Source: a virus. From it: DNA of 33,931 bases. This document shows positions 1-5,728 of the stretch, piece by piece. Position 1 is the stretch's first letter. The number at the start of each line of letters is the position of its first letter. The stretch spans positions 1-33,931 of IMG/VR virus record IMGVR_UViG_3300030406_003045. One strand, written 5' to 3'. A program made the position numbers and the translations under genes. Below the pieces are notes generated by a model, which saw only the letters and a list, made by a program, of their open reading frames with translations, had not been told where the DNA came from and made no database searches.

Positions 1-195
1 GCAGGCGGCGTTGCTTTTTTCCTAGTAGCACGCGCCAAGCAGGGCGATCTATTTTTATTTCACGGGCGCGACGCGCTGAAACTTGCGAGTAACGGCCTGC
101 ATAATATGGAACAAAGTGCCGTGTATCACGGCACAAGCTTGCAGGCTTGCGTCGATTGCGTCTTGCGTCTTGCGGGTGTGTATCGTGAGGCATAA
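1..195 (+). CDS. 3' end of an unidentified rightward gene (partial)
   Basis: Frame 1 is open from the left edge to a TAA at 193-195 and encodes about 64 C-terminal residues with a normal protein-like mix, including VYHGTSLQACVDCVLRLAG near the end. The gene starts outside the window. It converges on the leftward operon, with a hairpin terminator lying between the two gene ends, which is a sensible layout. The opposite strand is also open to the edge (from an ATG at 220), but its product is an arginine-rich, low-quality sequence without a ribosome binding site, so I prefer the + frame. A perfect 8-bp inverted repeat lies inside it at 116-134. I do not recognise the family. Confidence 0.42.
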   Translation, partial: AGGVAFFLVARAKQGDLFLFHGRDALKLASNGLHNMEQSAVYHGTSLQACVDCVLRLAGVYREA

Positions 196-239
196 TGTCT
201 TGCGAGTATTCTCTAAGCATAGAAAAAAATGAGCCGAGC

Positions 240-277
240 AAAAAGACCCAAGGCACTCGATGGGGGTGCCTTGGGTC
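240..277 (-). terminator. Rho-independent terminator of the leftward operon
   Basis: A perfect 12-bp stem (245-256 paired with 266-277, arms GACCCAAGGCAC and GTGCCTTGGGTC) encloses a 9-base loop. Read on the minus strand it is followed at once by TTTTT. It sits just after the last leftward gene (stop at 284-286) and before the end of the converging + gene. On the + strand there is no T-run after the stem, so it should act mainly leftward. Confidence 0.85.
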
Positions 278-283
278 GGATGA

Positions 284-445
284 TTAGAATGCAAGATAGT
301 CGAGAATATTATTCCTCGCCCAGACTAGAAATTCTTCATCGCCCATCTCTTGACGAAGTTCATTGTCGAAGCGATATGTTTCGCCTCTGAAATAGACAAC
401 AGCATCCACTGTGCCATCATCTACAAACTCTATCTCTTCAGTCAT
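284..445 (-). CDS. Small acidic protein, last gene of leftward operon
   Basis: A 53-residue ORF begins MTEEIEFVDDGTVDAVVYFR and ends DYLAF. It is acidic and has no membrane segment. Its ATG overlaps the stop of the preceding gene in an ATGA arrangement (442-445), which suggests translational coupling. Its stop lies seven bases before the terminator stem, so this is the last gene of the operon. The length, position and coupling support a real gene, but I do not recognise the family and assign no function. Confidence 0.7.
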   Translation of the reverse strand: MTEEIEFVDDGTVDAVVYFRGETYRFDNELRQEMGDEEFLVWARNNILDYLAF

Positions 446-921
446 TCTGCCGCTTCCTTATTGTGGTGTTCAGTTATTCTCACAGCTTCATCGAAGTGCC
501 GCTTGAGCCATTTAGCTCTTGGTTCGTCTGATACGTTCGTCGCCAGCCCAATATGGTTGCGCACGCACTCATATGTAATTAGCTCGTCGCCAGCCTCGAA
601 GTTTGTCCCGTCGCGTTTGTTCCAGTACTCTGCCGATCCTTCGCTGTGTGTCGGCGCGACGTGACCAATCAATGCTTCCAGAATTCGGTAACGATACCAA
701 AACTCAGTGCAGTTCTTTTCGGTTATGCGACCCAGCCCGACGCTCATCGTTAGCCAAATCAGCGCGTTAGTCTCTGGTCGCAGGTATTCTTTACCTTCTT
801 GCGTGTCATGTTCGCCCGGCCACTCTTTGTCAGCTTGCGCCCAAGCGATGTGGTCGGGTACGTCTTTTAAATTCCAATTTAGTGCCATGTGATTATTGGG
901 GCTGGATTGCTCCAGCCCCAT
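442..921 (-). CDS. Conserved phage protein of unknown function
   Basis: The 159-residue product is soluble, with many tryptophans, and contains the segments RPETNALIWLTMSVGLGRIT, TEFWYRYRILEALIG and VRNHIGLATNVSD. The combination of NALIW, GRITEKN and a HIGL.TNVS element resembles small proteins I recall from several phage groups, none with a known role. The ATG at 921 is four bases after the previous stop, but its AAGG directly abuts the ATG. A second ATG at 888 (148 residues, MALNWNL) looks more like a natural N-terminus and may be the real start; between them lies a GC-rich hairpin (898-919). The stop overlaps the start of the next gene. Confidence 0.75.
   Translation of the reverse strand: MGLEQSSPNNHMALNWNLKDVPDHIAWAQADKEWPGEHDTQEGKEYLRPETNALIWLTMSVGLGRITEKNCTEFWYRYRILEALIGHVAPTHSEGSAEYWNKRDGTNFEAGDELITYECVRNHIGLATNVSDEPRAKWLKRHFDEAVRITEHHNKEAAE
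898..919 (-). other. GC-rich hairpin at the start of the 442-921 gene
   Basis: An 8-bp perfect stem (GGGGCTGG with CCAGCCCC) encloses a 6-base loop. It lies between the stop of the upstream gene and the second candidate ATG at 888. There is no T-run after it, so it is not a standard terminator. It could tune translation of the downstream gene or protect a processed transcript. Confidence 0.45.
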
Positions 922-925
922 CCTT

Positions 926-1141
926 CTAATCTTCGAGTGTCCAGTGATAGGATCCTACCGCTTGGGTTAGGCCGCACGCTTTCATGAAGCGGTGATAGTC
1001 AAACCGGTCATTGGTTGCGGCTAGGTTTTCGGCAAACTCTTCGCACAATGCGATGAAGAGATCTTCCGGCGTCTCGTCTCTCATCGCCGACATAGTGTCG
1101 GCGATGAGGTTGAAGTGACGACGTGTCATTGAGACAGCCAT
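926..1141 (-). CDS. Small conserved phage protein of unknown function
   Basis: The 71-residue product begins MAVSMTRRHFNLIADTM and contains LCEEFAENLAATNDRFDYHR followed by FMKACGL. This layout (MTRRHF.LIA near the start, then LA.TN..FD..RF..ACG) is one I recall from many phage genomes as a short helical protein without an assigned role. The start overlaps the stop of the upstream gene by one base (TAATG), showing operon coupling. It probably belongs to the non-structural half of the genome. Confidence 0.75.
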   Translation of the reverse strand: MAVSMTRRHFNLIADTMSAMRDETPEDLFIALCEEFAENLAATNDRFDYHRFMKACGLTQAVGSYHWTLED

Positions 1142-1485
1142 TAGGACGCCGCTTTCTTGGCGGCTTCCACCACTTCAGCGAAACTCACTTGACGAAGCAA
1201 ACCGCTAATCTCGTCTCGCATTTCCTGCACCTTGTCGCGCAGTGCCTGATGGAGATCCGACATCATAATTTCGATGTCGATTGATCCAGTGATCGAGCCA
1301 CCGTCAAACTCGAATTCCGATGATTCAAGTTCGATCTCCACGTCTTCCACCGTGACGGTGACGTATGAATCACCATCGTTCTCGAACATCAGTTCCATGA
1401 TGTACTCGATGGGTGCTTGTTCGATCCAAGAATCTTGGATGTCTTGTGTGTCGTCAATGGACACGCTTCCAATAACAGATGCCAT
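1141..1485 (-). CDS. Acidic protein, first gene of leftward operon
   Basis: The 114-residue product is strongly acidic in its first two thirds (many Asp/Glu with beta-prone stretches such as VTVTVEDVEIELESSEFEF), followed by a helical C-terminus of about 40 residues. The ATG is preceded on the minus strand by GAAAGGGG at a good distance, so this start is well supported. It is the first gene after the leftward promoter. The charge pattern could suit a DNA-mimic or a partner of a basic protein, but this is only inference; I do not recognise the family. Confidence 0.75.
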   Translation of the reverse strand: MASVIGSVSIDDTQDIQDSWIEQAPIEYIMELMFENDGDSYVTVTVEDVEIELESSEFEFDGGSITGSIDIEIMMSDLHQALRDKVQEMRDEISGLLRQVSFAEVVEAAKKAAS

Positions 1486-1531
1486 GATTGGCCCCTTTCG
1501 TTTTGCTTGGCATTATTGCCTCGCTTGCCTG

Positions 1532-1563
1532 ATTATATAAGCACACCTAGCTCAACAGGTCAA
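1532..1563 (-). promoter_or_regulatory. Leftward sigma70-like promoter
   Basis: On the minus strand TTGACC (1563-1558) is followed by TATAAT (1537-1532) with 20 bases between them, longer than the ideal 17. The overlapping hexamer TTATAT preceded by TG gives exactly 17 bases, so the true -10 may be that one. The site lies about 45 bases upstream of the first leftward gene, whose ribosome binding site is good. Confidence 0.6.
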
Positions 1564-1582
1564 CAGAATAGTGAGGCAGCTT

Positions 1583-1621
1583 TACCCCAAAAAACTTGGG
1601 GTATTAGGCGCAAATCGCCTA
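1583..1621. repeat. Two tandem hairpins in the divergent control region
   Basis: The first stem is TACCCCAA (1583-1590) with TTGGGGTA (1596-1603) around a 5-base A-rich loop. The second is TAGGCG (1605-1610) with CGCCTA (1616-1621) around CAAAT. They lie just upstream of the leftward promoter. They could be operator sites for a dimeric regulator or structural parts of an origin or packaging site. Confidence 0.5.
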
Positions 1622-1772
1622 GCCTATTCCAGCCCCTGTGTCAACAAAAAAACAGCCTGTTGGCCTAAAAACCTGTGGATAACTTGGGGGTAACTACCAC
1701 TATATCTTGCGCCTGACCGAGGCCGCACCACTAGGGGTAGTGCCCACGAGGAGGTACGACGAGTACTTGGGG
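1594..1772 (+). repeat. Three copies of ACTTGGGG in the control region
   Basis: The 8-mer ACTTGGGG occurs at 1594-1601, 1682-1689 and 1765-1772 on the same strand, with 80 and 75 bases between copies. Three identical 8-mers within 180 bases is more than expected by chance. The spacing of roughly seven to eight helical turns would place them on similar faces of the DNA, as for iterated binding sites. Confidence 0.4.
1674..1682 (-). promoter_or_regulatory. Consensus DnaA box
   Basis: The + strand TGTGGATAA is the exact complement of TTATCCACA, the consensus binding site of the bacterial initiator DnaA. It lies in the only long noncoding stretch of the window, among hairpins and repeats. Only one copy is seen, so an origin is not established; a single box can also act as a regulatory site or occur by chance. 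Confidence 0.45.
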
Positions 1773-1784
1773 CACTGCCCCTAG
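1731..1784. repeat. 15-bp inverted repeat upstream of terminase
   Basis: CTAGGGGTAGTGCCC (1731-1745) and GGGCACTGCCCCTAG (1770-1784) pair along all 15 positions, with one T/G that becomes a wobble in RNA, around a 24-base loop. It ends 24 bases before the -10 box of the terminase promoter. In DNA it could be a cruciform or paired protein sites (for example a packaging or initiation site); in RNA it would be a strong leader hairpin if transcription begins farther upstream. Confidence 0.55.
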
Positions 1785-1813
1785 CTGGGTTGATAAATTC
1801 ATTGCCGTATAAT
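1785..1813 (+). promoter_or_regulatory. Rightward late promoter with -10 next to terminase start
   Basis: A perfect TATAAT lies at 1808-1813, only 11 bases before the terminase ATG at 1825. The best-spaced -35 (CTGGGT, 1785-1790) is poor; TTGATA at 1790-1795 matches better but is only 12 bases away. A start site about seven bases after the -10 would leave a leader of five bases or fewer. The weak -35 suggests an activator or a phage-encoded factor. Confidence 0.45.
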
Positions 1814-1824
1814 ATCGTTCGGAT

Positions 1825-3300
1825 ATGAGCCTAGATGCGATCCCCGACGAGGCGTTACACGAAATCCTCGCACTTCAAGAACAGCTTGCAACTCTACAAA
1901 AACGAGACGCAGCTAAAGATAGGTTTATGGCATTTGCCCATGGAGTCTATGATGATTTCATTGAGGGGAACCACCACCGGATAATCGCAGAAAAACTCGA
2001 ACTTGTTGCACAAGGCAAACTAAAACGCCTGATCATTAACATGCCGCCCCGTCATTCCAAGTCTGAACTAGCTTCATACCTCATGCCTGCATGGTTTTTG
2101 GGAAGGAACCCTAAACTCAAAATCATTCAGGCAACAATGAACACGGAACTAGCCACCCGTTTCGGTAGAAAAGTGCGTGATTTGATTGCTGATCCCATGT
2201 ACACCCAAATTTTCCCAGACACAGACCTTAAACAAGACAGTCAAGCGGCTGGTAGATGGGAGACAAGCAAGGGTGGTGAGTACTTTGCTGCTGGTGTCGG
2301 TGCCGCGATGACGGGTCGTGGTGCTGATTTGTTGATTATTGATGATCCACACTCAGAACAAGACGCTTTGTCGTCCACTGCATATGATCACACTTACGAA
2401 TGGTACACTTCTGGCCCTCGTCAGCGTCTGCAACCGGGTGGTTCTATCATCATTGTGCAAACAAGATGGTCAAAAAAGGACTTAACAGGCCGGTTACTGA
2501 ACGAGCAGATGAAAGACACGATGGCTGACCAGTGGGAACTGATAGAATTTCCTGCAATTTTGCCATCGGGGAACCCTGTCTGGCCTGAATTTTGGAATAA
2601 GGACGAATTACTGTCAGTAAAAGCGTCTTTGTCCCCTACAAAATGGAACGCGCAGTGGCAACAAAACCCCACATCTGAAGAAACTGCCATGGTCAAGCGC
2701 GAATGGTGGCAGGTTTGGACAAAAAATAAGGTTCCTCGACTCAAGTACATACTTCAGAGTTACGATACGGCGTTTTCTAAGAAAGAAACGGCTGACTACA
2801 CAGCGATTACGACGTGGGGGATTTTCGATCCCGACGAGGACAACACTGAACACATCATTTTGCTAGACGCACAGAAAGGTCGGTACAATTTTCCTGAGTT
2901 GAAGGAGGTTGCGGCAGATCAATACGAATATTGGGAACCGGACATGGTGTTGATTGAGGCAAAAGCATCAGGTCAACCGTTGGCAGATGAATTACTCAGG
3001 ATTGACATACCCGTTTTGACGTATTCACCGGGTCGAAGGAAGCGTGGTGGGGGCGTTGACAAGGTTACTCGTATGCACATGGTTGCCCCACTGTTTGAAG
3101 CTGGGCGAGTTTGGGCACCTGAAGAAACTTTTGCGGAAGATGTTATTGAAGAAGTTGCGTCATTTCCTAATGGCGACTACGATGACTACTGTGACAGCAT
3201 GACAATGGCACTTATTAGATTTAGACAGGGCGGCTTTGCGTCGTTGGAAGAAGAAGAGGAAGATCCGTACTACCGGCGCAAAAAATATGAGTATTACTGA
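1825..3300 (+). CDS. terL: Terminase large subunit (packaging ATPase-nuclease)
   Basis: At 491 residues it has the normal length for the motor that pumps phage DNA into the prohead and cuts it. A variant Walker A motif MPPRHSKSEL lies at about residues 73-82, Walker B LLIIDDPH at 169-176 and a TRW coupling motif at 213-215. The RNase H-like nuclease half shows the expected acidic residues D314 (SYDTAF), E378 (VLIEAK) and D454/D457 (DYDDYCDS). The C-terminus is acidic then basic. A stop codon (1810-1812) just upstream in frame fixes the start at 1825 or later. There is no Shine-Dalgarno sequence, and the -10 box is so close that the mRNA may be leaderless. No small-terminase gene is visible next to it. 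The stop overlaps the next ATG by one base. Confidence 0.95.
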   Translation: MSLDAIPDEALHEILALQEQLATLQKRDAAKDRFMAFAHGVYDDFIEGNHHRIIAEKLELVAQGKLKRLIINMPPRHSKSELASYLMPAWFLGRNPKLKIIQATMNTELATRFGRKVRDLIADPMYTQIFPDTDLKQDSQAAGRWETSKGGEYFAAGVGAAMTGRGADLLIIDDPHSEQDALSSTAYDHTYEWYTSGPRQRLQPGGSIIIVQTRWSKKDLTGRLLNEQMKDTMADQWELIEFPAILPSGNPVWPEFWNKDELLSVKASLSPTKWNAQWQQNPTSEETAMVKREWWQVWTKNKVPRLKYILQSYDTAFSKKETADYTAITTWGIFDPDEDNTEHIILLDAQKGRYNFPELKEVAADQYEYWEPDMVLIEAKASGQPLADELLRIDIPVLTYSPGRRKRGGGVDKVTRMHMVAPLFEAGRVWAPEETFAEDVIEEVASFPNGDYDDYCDSMTMALIRFRQGGFASLEEEEEDPYYRRKKYEYY

Positions 3301-3767
3301 TGGATCCTTTATCAACAGGACTGGCTGGTATCGCACTTGTGCAAAAATCGGTAGAGTTTATAAAGTCAAACATAGATACAGCTAATTCAATATCAGATAT
3401 TGCGGGGGCGATAGATGGACTTTTTGCGGGTGAAAAGCAAGTTCAACAAGAAAGGTTTGGTGGCAAAAGCATTCTTGGGCAGACTAAGGATGCTGCGCAC
3501 AGTGTTATCGACGCAAAACTGGCGCAGGAACAACTCCGCGATATGCAGATACTTATCGACAATCGGTTTGGGTACGGCACCTGGAGACAAATCATTGCCG
3601 AAAAAAACAAGCGTATCAGAGAAGAAAAAGAAAGGATCGCGGAAGAAAAGCGGATCGCGCGGCAAAAGAAAAAAGAACGTGACGAAATAATACTGGTTGT
3701 TGGCAGCGTAGTAGCAGTTGTCATGGTGCTTCTTCTAGCCGTTGTCGGCTACGTCAAACTGGGCTAG
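3300..3767 (+). CDS. Coiled-coil protein with C-terminal membrane anchor
   Basis: The 155-residue protein starts MDPLSTGLAGIALVQKSVEF. It has an N-terminal helical part, a charged Lys/Glu/Arg coiled coil (about 100-128) and a single hydrophobic segment near the C-terminus (about 130-152, rich in Val and Leu). The basic cluster before the segment predicts that the bulk faces the cytoplasm. I recall proteins of this architecture directly after terminase in marine phages, without a proven role. It overlaps the terminase stop (TGATG), so it is co-translated with packaging genes. It could tether assembly to the membrane or be an accessory lysis or ejection protein; this is inference. Confidence 0.8.
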   Translation: MDPLSTGLAGIALVQKSVEFIKSNIDTANSISDIAGAIDGLFAGEKQVQQERFGGKSILGQTKDAAHSVIDAKLAQEQLRDMQILIDNRFGYGTWRQIIAEKNKRIREEKERIAEEKRIARQKKKERDEIILVVGSVVAVVMVLLLAVVGYVKLG

Positions 3768-3775
3768 GCTGACGC

Positions 3776-5722
3776 ATGGTAGAAAAAAGATATGAGTATG
3801 GTCGTGTTCCAAGACCCCAGATTGAAACAATGGCTCCAGACCGTAGCGCGTTTCTTGGCACTGGAATCATGGGGCTTTCAGATTTTATCTCAGACATCTT
3901 TACGCCAGCCAGACGCGAAATCATAGAAGAACCAAAAGTAGATTTCTTCACTGCTAAAGAATACCAACAAATAAATCCTGGTTTCTTTGCTGATAGCGTC
4001 GTTGATCCTGATGAGATGATAGCAGTGCAGCAAAGTGCTGGTGTTTATGGTGAGCCGGAGGTTGGCTTTGAATACATGCCTGCTGCAAGATTCGCGTTGG
4101 ACGCTATTGATTATGTGAAAAGTTTTGTTACGGATGAGAAAACACGGGACGCGGCGGCACAGACTGCTGCCAAGATTCCTGGTATTGTGGCTGATGAGCT
4201 AGAAAAACAAAAAGAGTCGGTTGCTGTTGGTAGAACTGTCTATGACCCTGAGACAGGATCGACGACAACATTCGATCCTCTTGTTGCTGGAGTCGGGACA
4301 CTTGCAACAGCTAGGTTGATAAGTGGTATGCCTGATGATGCTGTTGGTGTTATGGGTGGTTCTAAAGCCGTAGGGTACTTTGAAAAACGTAATGATTATT
4401 TCCAATCGCTGTCTGATGACAAGGCGAAAGGAAAAGATGCTGATGAATTTAAAGCCTATAATAAAAGCGGCGGTGGTTTTAAAGATCCTCTTTCTGAAGA
4501 CTCTGCCTTTAGGTTTTTAATAGACTCAAGAAAAGCCAAACTCAAACCAGAGTTTATTGTGGATTTTGAACCAACGAACCCTAATCTTCCTAAGACAAGA
4601 TCAGTTGGAAATAAAACAGAATTAGATGAACTAGAAACTTACGATACACCTGAAAAGGCTCGTGAAAGGGCTGGTTTTAGCCTAACAAACCTGTTGGTTT
4701 TAGAAGACGTACTAGATTTTCCTGAACTTTATAAGCGATACCCGACGCTAAAAAACTATTCTGTACAACGTCTAAGTGCTCATACTGGAGCAAAAGCTTC
4801 TTTTAATGAAGAAACCAAAACCATAAAGCTAAAAGCTTTTGAAGCGGGAGATGAGGACAATGCCGTTTCAAGCTTATTGCATGAAGTGCAGCACGCGATA
4901 GACGATATTGAGGGCGTAGACCCTGGATCTAGCCCCTCGTTGTTTAAACCTTTTATGTTTGAAGAAATGAAAGAGGGGTACAAAGAAAAATTAAGCAAAG
5001 CTAACGACGCTGTTGAAAAGGCTAAAATAGGGCCAACATTTCAGGTTCAAGAACTTTATAAACTATTTAAAAATAAGCCTACTGGAGAAGGCGTATTATA
5101 TGGAAACGAGGCACTTCCGGGTGCCCTTAAAATTTTGCCGGAAGATGAAAGAACAAATGATGTTCTTAAAAACTTACAAAAAGCTTATGAGAACATAAAA
5201 AACAATCCAGAGCTAGAAGCACGCATAAACGCTGGTATTCCTGACGGTGCCGTTCTTGTTGGGGATGGGACAGAATCCGGTATACTTCAGGTGAAGTATT
5301 ATAGAATTATGCAAGACTTGTTTGGAAAAGATACCGAAACATCTCTTTCTAGTAAAACAGATGATAGAACTGATAAACAAAATATTGTCAAAGAAGTATT
5401 TGAGGTAAATAGCCGCCTTGATCAACTTGACGAAATTGAATATGAAGCTTTTGATAAGTACTACAAAACGAAAGGCGAGATAAACGCCAGGGCAGCAGAA
5501 GACTTTTTTAATAGCACAGAGCTTCAAGACTTTTACCCAGAGATTTTATTGCGAATGGCTCAAGAACGTCCTACCGGCGGCAGGTTATTTCCAGCTGATG
5601 CTACTCTTGATGACATCATGAGAGGGATTATACGAAAAGATGAAATAGACAGCCTAGAAGGGTTGAGCAAGGGCGGCGAAGTTAAGAAAGGAATTGGTTC
5701 CATGGCGAGAGAGGTGTTATAA
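3776..5722 (+). CDS. Virion-associated HExxH metallopeptidase-like protein
   Basis: The 648-residue protein contains LLHEVQHAIDDIEG with the zinc-binding HExxH at H369-E370-H373, and GEINARA at 567-573 whose E568 could be the third metal ligand. Upstream, GAKASFNEETKTIKL fits the beta strands preceding the active-site helix. This resembles the metallopeptidase domains known from phage large polyvalent proteins, which travel inside virions; the assignment is from memory. The first ~190 residues are unrelated to peptidases. The C-terminus carries LSKGGEV, a Gly-Gly motif shared with other proteins of this phage. The second half of the gene is much more AT-rich than its neighbours, hinting at a transferred domain. 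It lies between terminase and portal, so it may process head proteins or be injected into the host. Confidence 0.75.
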   Translation: MVEKRYEYGRVPRPQIETMAPDRSAFLGTGIMGLSDFISDIFTPARREIIEEPKVDFFTAKEYQQINPGFFADSVVDPDEMIAVQQSAGVYGEPEVGFEYMPAARFALDAIDYVKSFVTDEKTRDAAAQTAAKIPGIVADELEKQKESVAVGRTVYDPETGSTTTFDPLVAGVGTLATARLISGMPDDAVGVMGGSKAVGYFEKRNDYFQSLSDDKAKGKDADEFKAYNKSGGGFKDPLSEDSAFRFLIDSRKAKLKPEFIVDFEPTNPNLPKTRSVGNKTELDELETYDTPEKARERAGFSLTNLLVLEDVLDFPELYKRYPTLKNYSVQRLSAHTGAKASFNEETKTIKLKAFEAGDEDNAVSSLLHEVQHAIDDIEGVDPGSSPSLFKPFMFEEMKEGYKEKLSKANDAVEKAKIGPTFQVQELYKLFKNKPTGEGVLYGNEALPGALKILPEDERTNDVLKNLQKAYENIKNNPELEARINAGIPDGAVLVGDGTESGILQVKYYRIMQDLFGKDTETSLSSKTDDRTDKQNIVKEVFEVNSRLDQLDEIEYEAFDKYYKTKGEINARAAEDFFNSTELQDFYPEILLRMAQERPTGGRLFPADATLDDIMRGIIRKDEIDSLEGLSKGGEVKKGIGSMAREVL

Positions 5723-5728
5723 AAAATC

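Noticed and set aside
116-134. Perfect 8-bp inverted repeat as a terminator
   Set aside because: There is no T-run on either side and it lies within an open reading frame.
1-220. Minus-strand open frame from ATG 220 to the left edge
   Set aside because: Arginine-rich, no ribosome binding site; the + strand frame over the same bases looks more like a real protein.
55-294. Minus-strand ORF of 79 codons starting with TTG
   Set aside because: It begins inside the terminator stem of the leftward operon, has no ribosome binding site and the product is not protein-like.
350-892. Plus-strand ORFs at 350-664 and 707-892
   Set aside because: Antisense to the better supported leftward genes and with poor composition; no ribosome binding sites.
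1274-1668. Plus-strand ORFs across the leftward gene and control region
   Set aside because: One is antisense to the 1141-1485 gene and both overlap the promoters; no homology-like features.
1486-1824. tRNA or small RNA gene in the control region
   Set aside because: No cloverleaf, anticodon arm or T-loop consensus is seen; the hairpins are short and separate.
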